Source of the DNA: Paracoccaceae bacterium
GTDB taxonomy: Bacteria > Pseudomonadota > Alphaproteobacteria > Rhodobacterales > Rhodobacteraceae
Direction: 5' to 3'
Length of the DNA stretch: 64,000 nucleotides
NCBI GenBank assembly: GCA_030758115.1
Contig: JANREX010000026.1
Span: forward strand, 18,580-82,579
Position 1 is the stretch's first letter; the number at the start of each line of letters is the position of its first letter. Made by a program: the position numbers and the translations under genes. Positions 28,000-37,536 of the stretch are shown piece by piece. The notes beneath the pieces were generated by a model. The model was not told where the DNA came from, ran no database searches, and worked only from the letters and a program-made list of their open reading frames with translations.

Positions 28000-28932
28000 G
28001 TGGCAAAGGACAAATCGCAGGCCGATGACTATCTTGCCCCCCTCAAGCGCTTGCTGCTGGGGGTACTGGTCCTGTGCCTGATCGGTCTTTTCCTGCTGTG
28101 GCGGATCGACAGCCCGCGCGTTGAACGGTTCCGGGCGGCGGTTGTGGACAGGGTCGTGCCCAGTTTCGACTGGGCGATGGCACCGGTCACGGCCACGGTG
28201 CACCTGGTCCGGGATTTCCAGAGCTATCAGCGGATCGTCCAGCAGAACCAGGACCTGCGCAACGAATTGCAGAAGATGAAGGCCTGGAAAGAGGCCGCGC
28301 TTCAGCTGGAACAGGAAAACGCCCGCCTTCTGGACCTGAACAAGGTCCGGCTGGACCCGCGCCTGACCTTTGTGACGGGTGTGGTGCTGGCCGACAGCGG
28401 CTCGCCCTTCCGGCAGTCCGTGCTGCTGAATGTGGGCGCGCGTGACGGGATCGTCGATGGCTGGGCCACGATGGACGGCATCGGCCTTGTGGGGCGCATC
28501 TCTGGCGTGGGGCGCGACACCTCGCGGGTGATCCTGCTGACCGATCCGGCCAGCCGGATACCGGCCACGATCCAGCCCTCGGGGCAGACCGCGATCGTGC
28601 AGGGTGACAATACGGCCGCGCCACCGATTTCGTTCCTCGAGGATCCAGACCTTGTGCGCCCCGGCGACAGGGTCGTGTCCTCGGGCGATGGCGGGGTGTT
28701 TCCGGCTGGTCTGCTGATCGGCCAGGTCGCCGCCGATCCCGGCGGGCGGCTGCGCGTGATCCTTGCCGCCGATTACGAGCGGCTTGAATTCCTGCGCGTG
28801 CTGCGCAACCCCGGCACCGAGGTGATCCGCGACCCCGGCGCGCTGGTGGCCCCGCAGGACCAGCGCCTTGCACCGGCCCCCCTGCCCGAAGATGGCGCGA
28901 TCCTGTCCGAGACGGAGGACAGCAATGGCTGA
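28000..28932 (+). CDS. mreC: Rod shape-determining protein MreC
   Basis: Bitopic inner-membrane protein linking cytoplasmic MreB to periplasmic PBP2. The 310 residues have an N-terminal membrane helix (LLLGVLVLCLIGLFLLW, about 20-36), a coiled coil (QSYQRIVQQNQDLRNELQKM to about 110) and the MreC beta domain with RDGIVDGWATMDGIGLVGRI. The start is GTG at 28000, 31 bases after mreB. The stop overlaps mreD by eight bases. Confidence 0.95.
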   Translation: MAKDKSQADDYLAPLKRLLLGVLVLCLIGLFLLWRIDSPRVERFRAAVVDRVVPSFDWAMAPVTATVHLVRDFQSYQRIVQQNQDLRNELQKMKAWKEAALQLEQENARLLDLNKVRLDPRLTFVTGVVLADSGSPFRQSVLLNVGARDGIVDGWATMDGIGLVGRISGVGRDTSRVILLTDPASRIPATIQPSGQTAIVQGDNTAAPPISFLEDPDLVRPGDRVVSSGDGGVFPAGLLIGQVAADPGGRLRVILAADYERLEFLRVLRNPGTEVIRDPGALVAPQDQRLAPAPLPEDGAILSETEDSNG

Positions 28933-29464
28933 GGGGAGTACGACCCGCGTCTGGGGCATGCGTCTGATGTACCTGGCGCTTGCGCTGGCGCTGATCTTCG
29001 CAAAGCTGATCCCGCTGGATTTCCGCCCGCAGGCCTGGGCGGGCCCGGATCTTCTGGTGGCCTTTACCTTTGCCTGGGCGCTGCGCCGCCCCGAGTTCGT
29101 GCCGGCCCTGTCGATCGGCCTGGTGGTGCTGCTGGCCGATCTTCTGTTCCTGCGCCCGCCGGGTCTGTGGGCGGCCCTGATGGTGCTTGGCACCCAGGCC
29201 CTGCGCAACCGGGCCCGCAATCTGCGCGATCAACCCTTCGTGATGGAATGGCTGGCCGTCGCGGGCGTGTTCCTTGCGATATCCGTGGCAAACCGGCTGG
29301 TTCTGGCAATCCTGATGGTCCCGCAAGCGCCCTTGGGGCTGACCATCATCCATGTGCTGATGACCTTGATCTGCTATCCGGTCGTGGTCATTCTGTCACA
29401 ATGGGTCTTCGGGGTGCGCAAGGCGGCGCCAGGGGATCTGGACAGGCTGGGGCAACGGATATGA
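28925..29464 (+). CDS. mreD: Rod shape-determining protein MreD
   Basis: A 179-residue polytopic membrane protein of the elongasome with about five hydrophobic segments, beginning LMYLALALALIFAKLIPL and ending PVVVILSQWVFGV. The sequence is poorly conserved in the family, but position between mreC and the PBP2 gene, length and topology identify it. ATG 28925 lies within mreC; the frame is open further upstream without a family-like start. The stop overlaps the next ATG (ATGA). Confidence 0.9.
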   Translation: MAEGSTTRVWGMRLMYLALALALIFAKLIPLDFRPQAWAGPDLLVAFTFAWALRRPEFVPALSIGLVVLLADLLFLRPPGLWAALMVLGTQALRNRARNLRDQPFVMEWLAVAGVFLAISVANRLVLAILMVPQAPLGLTIIHVLMTLICYPVVVILSQWVFGVRKAAPGDLDRLGQRI

Positions 29465-31404
29465 GACGCAACCCGAAGGACAGCGCCGATTCCTCGCGCC
29501 GGATTACCCGGCGCGGCCTGATCCTGGGCGGCGCGCAGCTGGCCTTCATGGGCATCCTGGGCCTGAGGATGCGCTACATGCAGGTCGAACAGGCCGATCA
29601 GTTCCGCGTTCTGGCCGAAGAGAACCGCATCAGCATCCGCCTGATCGCCCCGGCCCGCGGGCAGATCTATGACCGCAACGGGGCCATGATCGCCGAAAAC
29701 CAGCCCAGCTACCGGATCGTCATGGTGCGCGAGGATGCGGGCGACATCGATCTGGTGATGCGGCGTCTGGCGGCGCTGATCGACCTGCCCGAGGACGAGC
29801 AGCAGCGGGCCCTCAAGGAAATGCGCGACAGCCGTGGCGACACCCAGGTCACGGTGGCGGATCGCGTCAGCTGGGAAGACATCTCGAAGGTCGCGATCAA
29901 CGCCCCGGCCCTGCCCGGCGTCACCCCCGAGGTCGGTCTGTCGCGCGCCTATCCGATGGGGCCGGATTTCGCGCATGTGGTGGGCTATGTCGGCCCGATC
30001 AGCGATTACGACCTGGAGCGGATCGAGAACCCCGACCATCTGCTGCGCATCCCGCGTTTCCAGATCGGCAAGGTCGGGCTTGAATCGCGCATGGAAGAGG
30101 TGTTGCGCGGCAAGGCCGGCACCAAACGGGTCGAGGTGAATGCCGCCGGTCGCGTGATGCGCGAACTGGACCGCCAGGAAGGCAAGGCCGGCGCGAATAT
30201 CCAGTTGACCGTGGACAATGCCTTGCAGTCCTACGTTCAGGCCCGGCTTGCCGGGGAAAGCGCCGCCGCCGTCGTGATGGATTGCCAGACGGGCGATATT
30301 CTTTCCATCGCCTCGGCCCCCAGTTTCGATCCCAACCTCTTCGTGCGCGGCATTTCGGTGGCCGATTACGCGACCCTGACCGAGAACACCTATCGCCCGC
30401 TGGCCAACAAATCGGTGCAGGGGCTTTATCCGCCGGGGTCCACCTACAAGATGGTGACGGTGCTTGCGGCACTGGATGCCGGCGTGATCACCCCCGAGGA
30501 AACCGTCTGGTGTCCGGGTCACATGGAAGTCTCCGGGCGGCGCTTTCACTGCTGGAAGCGCGCGGGTCATGGGCACATGAACCTTGAAACCGCGCTGCGC
30601 GAAAGCTGCGATGTCTATTACTACGACCTGGCGCTGAAGGTGGGTATCGACGCGATGTCGGCCATGGCCGAAAAGCTGGGCATCGGCGTGCGCTTCGATC
30701 TGCCGATGTCGGCGGTGGCGCGGGGCCGCGCCCCTACACGCGACTGGAAACGCGAGAACGTGGGCCAGGACTGGGTGGTGGGTGATACGGTCAATGCCTC
30801 GATCGGGCAGGGTTTCGTACTGACCTCGCCGCTGCATCTGGCGGTGATGACGGCGCGTCTGGCCGTGGGCCGCAAGGTCGAGCCGCGCCTGATCCGCAGC
30901 ATCGACGGGATCGAACAGCCCGTCGCCGCCGCGGAACCTCTGGGCTTCAACGAGAACCACATGCGCGCGATCCGTCGCGCGATGTTCGAGGCCACGAACA
31001 ACCGTCGCGGCACGGCCTATGGCAGCCGGATCATCACCGACGGCTATCGCATGGCGGGCAAGACCGGCACCAGCCAGGTCCGCAACATCACCGCAGCCGA
31101 ACGGGCGCGCGGCGTCATCCGCAACGAGGACCTGCCCTGGGAGCGGCGCGATCACGCATTGTTCGTGAACTATGCGCCCTATGATGATCCGCGCATCGCC
31201 GTGGCGGTGGTGGTGGAACATGGCGGCGGCGGCTCGGCGGTTGCGGCCCCGGTGGCGCGCGACATCACGTTGCAGGCCCTCTACAGGGGCGACCCGCCGC
31301 TTGACGCCTATCCCGAAGGCGACCGTTCCCGCATCCAGGCCTTGCAGGAAAGGCTGCGCCGTGAGCGTGCGCCAGCGACGCGGCCCGGGCAGGACCGCGC
31401 ATGA
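29461..31404 (+). CDS. mrdA: Penicillin-binding protein 2 (elongasome transpeptidase)
   Basis: Class B PBP that cross-links peptidoglycan during cell elongation. The 647 residues have an N-terminal membrane anchor (GLILGGAQLAFMGILGLRMRY), a dimerisation domain opening with ARGQIYDRNG, and a transpeptidase domain with active-site Ser in PPGSTYKMV, the SxN-type motif ESCDVYYY and the KTG motif MAGKTGTSQV. The start overlaps mreD. The C-terminal tail is Arg-rich. Confidence 0.95.
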   Translation: MRRNPKDSADSSRRITRRGLILGGAQLAFMGILGLRMRYMQVEQADQFRVLAEENRISIRLIAPARGQIYDRNGAMIAENQPSYRIVMVREDAGDIDLVMRRLAALIDLPEDEQQRALKEMRDSRGDTQVTVADRVSWEDISKVAINAPALPGVTPEVGLSRAYPMGPDFAHVVGYVGPISDYDLERIENPDHLLRIPRFQIGKVGLESRMEEVLRGKAGTKRVEVNAAGRVMRELDRQEGKAGANIQLTVDNALQSYVQARLAGESAAAVVMDCQTGDILSIASAPSFDPNLFVRGISVADYATLTENTYRPLANKSVQGLYPPGSTYKMVTVLAALDAGVITPEETVWCPGHMEVSGRRFHCWKRAGHGHMNLETALRESCDVYYYDLALKVGIDAMSAMAEKLGIGVRFDLPMSAVARGRAPTRDWKRENVGQDWVVGDTVNASIGQGFVLTSPLHLAVMTARLAVGRKVEPRLIRSIDGIEQPVAAAEPLGFNENHMRAIRRAMFEATNNRRGTAYGSRIITDGYRMAGKTGTSQVRNITAAERARGVIRNEDLPWERRDHALFVNYAPYDDPRIAVAVVVEHGGGGSAVAAPVARDITLQALYRGDPPLDAYPEGDRSRIQALQERLRRERAPATRPGQDRA

Positions 31405-32540
31405 GCTATCTTGAATATACCGTCAAGACGGTACCCTCGGGCGTCCGCAAGGTGCTCTATCTCAACTGGCCGCTGGTGCTTCTGCTGATCGCCGTGGCCA
31501 GCGTCGGTTTTCTGATGCTCTATTCCGTGGCGGGCGGATCCTTCAGCCCCTGGGTCGAGCCGCAGATGAAGCGTTTCGCGCTGGGGCTTGTGGTCATGTT
31601 CATCGTGGCCCTTGTGCCGATCTGGTTCTGGCGCAACATGGCCGCCGTTGCCTATCTGGTGTCGCTGGTCTTGCTGCTGATGGTCGAATTCTTCGGCGTC
31701 ACCGGCATGGGGGCACAACGCTGGATCGACCTGGGTTTCATGCGCCTGCAACCATCGGAACTGGCCAAGGTCACGCTGGTGATGTTCCTGGCGGCCTATT
31801 ACGACTGGTTGCCGATGAAGAAGGTCTCGCACCCTTTCTGGGTCGCGGTGCCGCTGTTCTTCATCCTGCTGCCGACCTTTCTGGTCCTGACGCAACCCGA
31901 TCTGGGCACGGCCCTGCTTCTGGTTTTCGGCGGTGGGGGGCTGATGTTCGTGGCCGGGGTGCATTGGGGTTATTTCGCGGCCGTCTTCGCCTCGGGCGTG
32001 GGGCTGGTGGTGGCGGTGTTCCAGTCGCGCGGCACGTCCTGGCAATTGCTCAAGGATTACCAGTATCGCCGGATCGACACCTTCCTTGACCCGGCGCAGG
32101 ACCCGTTGAACGCGGGCTATCACATCACCCAGGCCAAGATCGCGCTGGGATCGGGCGGCTGGACCGGTCGGGGCTTCATGCAAGGCACGCAGAGCCGGCT
32201 GAACTTCCTGCCCGAGAAACACACCGATTTCATCTTCACCACCCTGGCCGAGGAATTCGGCTTCATCGGCGGGATCTCGTTGCTGGGCCTTTACGCGCTG
32301 ATCATCATCTTCTGTGTCGTCAGCGCCCTGTCGAACAAGGACCGTTTCGCCTCGTTGCTGACATTCGGCGTTGCGCTGACCTTCTTTCTCTATTTCGCCG
32401 TGAACATGTCGATGGTCATGGGCCTTGCGCCCGTCGTCGGTGTGCCCCTGCCGCTGGTCAGCTATGGCGGGTCGGCGATGCTGGTGCTGATGGTCGCCTT
32501 CGGGTTGGTCCAAAGCGCCCATATCCATAAACCAAGGTAA
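31401..32540 (+). CDS. mrdB: Peptidoglycan glycosyltransferase RodA
   Basis: SEDS-family glycosyltransferase that polymerises glycan strands together with PBP2. The 379 residues have about ten membrane segments and the SEDS signatures GMGAQRWIDLGFMRLQPSEL and PEKHTDFIFTTLAEEFGF, with the closing VGVPLPLVSYGGSAML. The start overlaps the mrdA stop as ATGA. Confidence 0.95.
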   Translation: MSYLEYTVKTVPSGVRKVLYLNWPLVLLLIAVASVGFLMLYSVAGGSFSPWVEPQMKRFALGLVVMFIVALVPIWFWRNMAAVAYLVSLVLLLMVEFFGVTGMGAQRWIDLGFMRLQPSELAKVTLVMFLAAYYDWLPMKKVSHPFWVAVPLFFILLPTFLVLTQPDLGTALLLVFGGGGLMFVAGVHWGYFAAVFASGVGLVVAVFQSRGTSWQLLKDYQYRRIDTFLDPAQDPLNAGYHITQAKIALGSGGWTGRGFMQGTQSRLNFLPEKHTDFIFTTLAEEFGFIGGISLLGLYALIIIFCVVSALSNKDRFASLLTFGVALTFFLYFAVNMSMVMGLAPVVGVPLPLVSYGGSAMLVLMVAFGLVQSAHIHKPR

Positions 32541-32546
32541 GACAGC

Positions 32547-33479
32547 ATGACCGTAAACATCCTTTTCGCCGCCAAGCCTGACAGCTGGGCCGCCTATGAA
32601 ACGCCGCTGAATGCGGCATTGCGCGAGGCGGGTGTCACCGCCGATCTGCGGCGCGACTTCGCGCCCGCCGAGGTGGATTACATCGTCTATGCCCCCAACA
32701 GCACGGTGCAGGACTTCACGCCCTACACCCGCTGCAAGGCTGTCCTGAACCTGTGGGCCGGGGTCGAGAACGTGGTGGGCAACACCACCTTGACACAGCC
32801 GCTGGCGCGGATGGTGGATCACGGCTTGACCCAGGGCATGATGGAATGGGTCACCGGCCATGTGCTGCGCCATCACCTGGGGATGGACGCGCATATCCAC
32901 GGGCTGAAAGGCCGCTGGGACAAGCATGTGCCGCCGCTGGCCGAAGATCGGGCAGTGACGATCCTGGGCATGGGTGCGCTGGGGTCTGCCTGCGCAAGGG
33001 CACTGGCGGGCCTTGGCTTTGCCGTGACCGGCTGGAGCCGCAGTGCCCATGACGTGGAAGGCGTGAACTGCCTGCATGGCGATGCCGGTTTGGCGCAAGC
33101 GCTGTCGAAGGCGGAAATCCTGGTGCTGCTGCTGCCATTGACCGACGCGACCGAGAACCTGCTGGATGCGGCCAACCTGGCGCGGCTGCCCCGTGGTGCG
33201 GTGATCCTGAACCCCGGACGCGGCGCGCTGATCGACGACGCGGCCCTTCTGGCCGCGCTGGACAGTGGTCAGGTCGGCCATGCCACGCTGGACGTGTTCC
33301 GCGTCGAACCCCTGCCCGCGGATCATCCGTTCTGGGCGCATCCATCGGTGACGGTGACGCCGCATATCGCATCCGAGACGCGCCCCGCCTCGGCCTCGCG
33401 CGTGATCGCGGAGAACGTGCGGCGCGGCGAGGCGGGCGAGCCCTTCGTGCATCTGGTGGATCGCAAGCTGGGCTATTGA
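32547..33479 (+). CDS. Glyoxylate/hydroxypyruvate reductase A-type dehydrogenase
   Basis: D-2-hydroxyacid dehydrogenase of the GhrA branch, 310 residues. NAD(P) motif ILGMGALGSACARAL, catalytic segments LNPGRGALIDDAALL and VTVTPHIASETRP (His followed by Glu as in GhrA). It sits only six bases after mrdB and so is probably co-transcribed with the elongasome genes. Metabolic logic for this pairing is not obvious. It is a second enzyme of this superfamily in the window, only distantly similar to the one at 3155-4108. Confidence 0.88.
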   Translation: MTVNILFAAKPDSWAAYETPLNAALREAGVTADLRRDFAPAEVDYIVYAPNSTVQDFTPYTRCKAVLNLWAGVENVVGNTTLTQPLARMVDHGLTQGMMEWVTGHVLRHHLGMDAHIHGLKGRWDKHVPPLAEDRAVTILGMGALGSACARALAGLGFAVTGWSRSAHDVEGVNCLHGDAGLAQALSKAEILVLLLPLTDATENLLDAANLARLPRGAVILNPGRGALIDDAALLAALDSGQVGHATLDVFRVEPLPADHPFWAHPSVTVTPHIASETRPASASRVIAENVRRGEAGEPFVHLVDRKLGY

Positions 33480-33492
33480 TCCCGCCGTGACC

Positions 33493-34287
33493 TCAGCGCA
33501 GCTTGGGCGGACGTGCCGGATCTGATCCCGGCGCCATCCGCAGCACCTCCTGCACGGCCTCGGCAGGCTGGGGCAGATCGAAGCGCAGGCCATGCTGGGC
33601 CAGCCGCGCCGCCATCGGTTCGGCGGCACGGAAGAACGCCACATCCAGCGCGCCCGCCTCGATCCCCGAGAAGGTCAGCGCCTCGGCCACGGCTTTGGCC
33701 AGGGCACCTTGCGCGCCGGGTGCGGCATCGACAAAGGCCAGCATGTGCCCCTTGCCGCCACCCTCGTAGGTGACACCCAGCAGATAGGCCGCCTCGGCCA
33801 GGCCGGCGGCGCTGGCCAGCTTGGCATCCAGCGCCGTCAGCAGCAGTTCGGGCAGGCCGCGCGGCGGGGCCAGCCCCTCGATCCGGGCCTCGGCCTCGGC
33901 GGGTGCGTTGCCCAGGGTGCCGGCCAGCCATGTCACCGCCTGCGGCGGGATCAGGATCGAGGAAGGCGCCACATCAAGGTTCACGCCCATGCCGATGCCC
34001 TGCTCGGCCAGCAGCCCCGCGATGACCCGGCCGGACAGCGCGGCATAGGGCGCAGGCTTGCCCACGAATTGCGCCAGGCGGTCGTCACGGTCGAAGACCA
34101 GCACGAAACTGGCATCCCCCAGATCGAAGACCTCGGGGGTGATGTTGTCGCCCTGCGCCTCTTCGGTCAGCAGCAGAAACAGCTCGCAATCGGCCAGGCG
34201 TTCATAGAAGCGCAGGCGCGCGGCATCATCATCGGATGCAGCCTCCATCGCGGCATGGGCGGTATCAAGCGGGGTCAGGTCGGTCAT
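33493..34287 (-). CDS. SseB family protein
   Basis: A 264-residue cytoplasmic protein of the SseB family. The N-terminal SseB domain (LADCELFLLLTEEAQGDNITPEVFDLGDASFVLVF) is followed by a second region with EAAYLLGVTYEGGGKGHMLAFVD. The family is named after a Salmonella enhanced-serine-sensitivity gene and has no settled biochemistry. The start overlaps the 3' end of the UDG-like gene by 23 bases, so the two form an operon. Confidence 0.8.
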   Translation of the reverse strand: MTDLTPLDTAHAAMEAASDDDAARLRFYERLADCELFLLLTEEAQGDNITPEVFDLGDASFVLVFDRDDRLAQFVGKPAPYAALSGRVIAGLLAEQGIGMGVNLDVAPSSILIPPQAVTWLAGTLGNAPAEAEARIEGLAPPRGLPELLLTALDAKLASAAGLAEAAYLLGVTYEGGGKGHMLAFVDAAPGAQGALAKAVAEALTFSGIEAGALDVAFFRAAEPMAARLAQHGLRFDLPQPAEAVQEVLRMAPGSDPARPPKLR

Positions 34288-34879
34288 CCATCACTCTCCG
34301 GACAGCGGCACGCAGATCAGGCAGGACATCCGCCGCGAACCATGGATTTTTGCGAAGCCAAGCGGTATTGCGCCAGGAGGGATGAGGCAAGGGAAAAACC
34401 CCGGGGGCATGGTCACGCCATTCCGCCACCGTTTGCGTCACAGGCGCGCGGCTGCCCAGGTGCCAGCGATGGGCATGCCCACCCACCAGGATGCGCAGCC
34501 CGATATGCCCCAGTCGGTCCATGACCCGCCCGTGCCATGTCCGCGCGCAGACCGGCGGCGGCGGCAGGTCCGCCCCCTTGGCGTCATAGCCCGGAAAGCA
34601 GAAGGCCATCGGCACGATGGCAACCCGGTCCCTGTCGTAGAATTCTTCCCGGGACAACCCCAGCCAGTCGCGCAACCGGTCGCCAGAGGGATCATCGAAG
34701 GGCCGCCCCGACTGATGCACCCGCATCCCCGGCGCCTGCCCGGCAATCAGAAGGCGCGCACCCGGGCGGAACCACACAACGGGGCGCGGCGCATGGGCTG
34801 TCACCGTGGCCGCAAAGCGCGCATGGCACAGGGTGCAGGCCGCAATATCATGGGCAAGATCGCATGGCAGGTCGGTCAT
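34265..34879 (-). CDS. Uracil-DNA glycosylase family protein
   Basis: A 204-residue member of the UDG superfamily. The active-site loop reads LLIAGQAPGMRVHQSGRPFDDPSGDRLRDWLG, and the C-terminal loop has PLPHPSWRN. A CTLCHARF motif near the N-terminus recalls half of the FeS site of family 4 and 5 enzymes, but the second pair is not evident. It may be a base-excision enzyme or a binding-only relative. ATG 34879 is chosen; a start at 34915 is possible. Confidence 0.8.
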   Translation of the reverse strand: MTDLPCDLAHDIAACTLCHARFAATVTAHAPRPVVWFRPGARLLIAGQAPGMRVHQSGRPFDDPSGDRLRDWLGLSREEFYDRDRVAIVPMAFCFPGYDAKGADLPPPPVCARTWHGRVMDRLGHIGLRILVGGHAHRWHLGSRAPVTQTVAEWRDHAPGVFPLPHPSWRNTAWLRKNPWFAADVLPDLRAAVRRVMDDRPDPA

Positions 34880-35110
34880 CGCGCCAAGTGTAGCATTCAC
34901 CCCGGAGGGGTCCATACCGGCAAACCTGACGGGCAACTTCGGCTTGGTGAATTTTCGCGAGTTAGGGTATAGTCGCGCACGAAAGCCATAATCTGGCCTC
35001 GAAAGTGTGTGATTTTCAGCCAATGGCTCGACAGATGCCCGGAGCCGTTGCTAAGTGGGAGTTAACATAACCCCGTTAAGAGGGTGGGCAGGAGCAGACC
35101 GGAGCGTTTG

Positions 35111-35770
35111 ATGCTCGAATTCGAGAATGTCAGCAAGTCCTACTGGACGGGCACCCAACGCAAGGTGATCCTTGATCGCGTCAGTTTCCGCGTGGAACTG
35201 GGCAATTCGCTTGGCATCCTGGCGCCCAACGGAACCGGCAAGACCACACTGATCAACATGATGGCCGGGCTGGAAAAACCCGATGAAGGGGTGATCCGCC
35301 GCGGGGCGCGCATCAGCTTTCCGCTGGGCTTCATGGGCGGCGTCGTCTCGCGCGTGTCGGCGGTGGAAAACAGCCGCTATATCGCGCGTCTTTACGGTCT
35401 GGACCCCGATTATGTCGAAGCCTTCTGCCGCTGGCTCTGCAATCTGGGCGAATATTTCGAACAGCCGCTGGGCACCTATTCATCGGGGATGCGGGCGCGG
35501 TTCTCGTTTGCGCTGATGCTTGCGCTGGATTTCGACATCTACCTGATCGACGAGGGGATGCCGTCCTCGACCGATGCGGAGTTCAACCGCAAGGCCGGCG
35601 ACGTCCTGCGCGAAAGGCTGCGCACCACGACGGTCATCATCGTCTCGCACCAGCCGCAAGTTCTTGAAAAATTTGCCCGATCCGCCGCCGTGCTGATGGA
35701 TGGCAAGCTGCACATGTTTGACACCTTGGAAGAAGCGAAAGAGCTCTATGATTACGAAACCCAAGGCTAG
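35111..35770 (+). CDS. Capsule/polysaccharide ABC exporter ATP-binding protein (KpsT-like)
   Basis: ATPase of an ABC-2 polysaccharide exporter, 219 residues. The Walker A is ILAPNGTGKTTL (first Gly is Ala), the signature is YSSGMRARFSFALML, Walker B is IYLIDEGMPSSTDAEF, and the switch His is in IIVSHQPQ. The sequence and short length are those of KpsT/BexA-type proteins that work with a KpsM permease. No permease gene is adjacent. Start ATG 35111 gives the family start MLEFENVSKSY. The next gene starts inside it. Confidence 0.9.
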   Translation: MLEFENVSKSYWTGTQRKVILDRVSFRVELGNSLGILAPNGTGKTTLINMMAGLEKPDEGVIRRGARISFPLGFMGGVVSRVSAVENSRYIARLYGLDPDYVEAFCRWLCNLGEYFEQPLGTYSSGMRARFSFALMLALDFDIYLIDEGMPSSTDAEFNRKAGDVLRERLRTTTVIIVSHQPQVLEKFARSAAVLMDGKLHMFDTLEEAKELYDYETQG

Positions 35771-37535
35771 GAAATTCCGCATCCGTCGCAGCCTGGCCGC
35801 GCCTGACACCGACACCGGCCAGGCCCAGGGCATGGGACGTGCCGCAAATGCGCGCCCGCTGATCCCGCAGCATGGCGGATTGTCCGCCGTGCAGTCGGAC
35901 ACATCCGGCCGGACAGAGGATCTTGCCGATCATATCGAGCGCCGCCGCGCCGCGGCGCGCGCGGAGTTGCAGGGCCAGCCACCGATCCCGGAGGATTCCG
36001 GTCCGGATTTCTCGGAACTGATCACCACCTCACCCCATGCCGAGGCCGGCCCCGAGATCGACGCCATCCGCCGCGAGGGTCTGACGGGGCGGCAATTGCG
36101 CATGGCGCGCAGGGTGGCACAGAAACACGGTCTTGCGCCCACCTCGGATTTCGACGCGGTGCGCCTGCTGCGCGCCGAAGGGATCGACCCGTTCCAGCGC
36201 ACCACCATGCTTGATCTGGTGATGCCCCGCGAAGACGAGGACGAGGACGAAACAGCGCCCCCGGCGCATCAGCGTGACACCGCGCCCGTCGCCCCTGCCG
36301 GGGGCACCCCGATCGGGCGGGTCCAGCTGCCGCAGACCATGCCGTCGGGCAACCCCTACCTGCCATCGACCGAGACCAGCCCGGCCGAGCGTCGGGCACG
36401 TGACATCATGGACATCCAGCGTGACATCGCCCGTCGTCGGCGGCGCAAGCTGTTGCTGCTGCTGACACGGCTGAGCGCCTTTGTCTTCCTGCCGACCTTC
36501 CTGGCCGGTTGGTATTATTTCGTCCACGCCACGCCGATGTATGCCACCAAGTCGGAATTCCTGATCCTTCAGGCGGATGCGCAGGGTGGCTCGGGCCTGG
36601 GCGGGCTGCTTAGCGGCACGCAATTCGCCACCAACCAGGACAGTATCGCGGTGCAATCCTACATGCAGTCGCGCGATGCAATGCTGCGCCTGAACGAGGA
36701 CATGGGTTTCAAGGCCCATTTCAAGCAGGACTGGATCGATCCGATCCAGCGCCTTGAGACGGATGCAACCGATGAGGCCGCGTACAAGGTCTACAAGAAG
36801 AACGTCAAGATCGGGTACGATCCCACCGAAGGCGTGATCCGCATGGAGGTGATCGCCGCCGATCCGCAGATCAGCGCGGAATTCTCGTCGCATCTGATCC
36901 AGTATGCCGAAGATCGGGTGGACGAGTTGTCGCGCCGCAAGCGCGAAGACCAGATGCGTGATGCAAGGGCCAGCCTGGAAATCGCCAAGGCGGAACGGCG
37001 CGAGGCGCAGGAACGGCTGGTCGCTTTGCAGGAAGGGTCGATCCTGGATCCGCAGGGCGAGATTGCCAGCATCCGGGCGTTGATCAACGCGGTCGAGCTG
37101 CAGCTTCAGGAAAAGGAACTGGCGCTGAATTCGCAGCTGACCAACACACGGCCCAATGCCGCCCGCGTCGATGCCCTGCGCTCCGAGGTGCAGCTGCTGC
37201 GCAACGATCTTGACAGGCAGAACCGCCGCCTGAATGACGCGACAGAGGGGCAAAGCTCGCTGGCCGCGATGACGGCGCAGATCCAGATGGCGCAGGCCGA
37301 TCTGGCCACGGCGGACCTGTTCCTGCAGTCCGCGCTGCAAAACGAAAAGCAAACCGAGCTTGAGGCGAACCGCCAGGTACGATACCTGACGACCAGCGTG
37401 CGGCCCGTGGCCCCGGACGAGCCGACCTATCCGCGCGCGTTCGAGAACACGATCCTTGCCTTCCTCATCTTCTCGGGAATTTACCTGATGATCTCACTTA
37501 CTGCCTCGATCCTGCGCGAACAGGTGTCCAGCTGA
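35748..37535 (+). CDS. Capsule polysaccharide export inner-membrane protein (KpsE/Wzz-like)
   Basis: Polysaccharide co-polymerase that connects the ABC exporter to the outer-membrane channel. The 595 residues have a long disordered cytoplasmic N-terminus (about 1-225, Pro/Ala/Asp-rich with an acidic DEDEDE run), a first membrane helix (RLSAFVFLPTFLAGWYYFV), a periplasmic domain with coiled coils (RARASLEIAKAERREAQ region and after) and a closing membrane helix (ILAFLIFSGIYLMISLT). KpsE proteins are usually about 380 residues; the extra length is the N-terminal extension. It overlaps the ATPase gene by 23 bases. Confidence 0.85.
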   Translation: MITKPKARKFRIRRSLAAPDTDTGQAQGMGRAANARPLIPQHGGLSAVQSDTSGRTEDLADHIERRRAAARAELQGQPPIPEDSGPDFSELITTSPHAEAGPEIDAIRREGLTGRQLRMARRVAQKHGLAPTSDFDAVRLLRAEGIDPFQRTTMLDLVMPREDEDEDETAPPAHQRDTAPVAPAGGTPIGRVQLPQTMPSGNPYLPSTETSPAERRARDIMDIQRDIARRRRRKLLLLLTRLSAFVFLPTFLAGWYYFVHATPMYATKSEFLILQADAQGGSGLGGLLSGTQFATNQDSIAVQSYMQSRDAMLRLNEDMGFKAHFKQDWIDPIQRLETDATDEAAYKVYKKNVKIGYDPTEGVIRMEVIAADPQISAEFSSHLIQYAEDRVDELSRRKREDQMRDARASLEIAKAERREAQERLVALQEGSILDPQGEIASIRALINAVELQLQEKELALNSQLTNTRPNAARVDALRSEVQLLRNDLDRQNRRLNDATEGQSSLAAMTAQIQMAQADLATADLFLQSALQNEKQTELEANRQVRYLTTSVRPVAPDEPTYPRAFENTILAFLIFSGIYLMISLTASILREQVSS

Positions 37536-37536
37536 T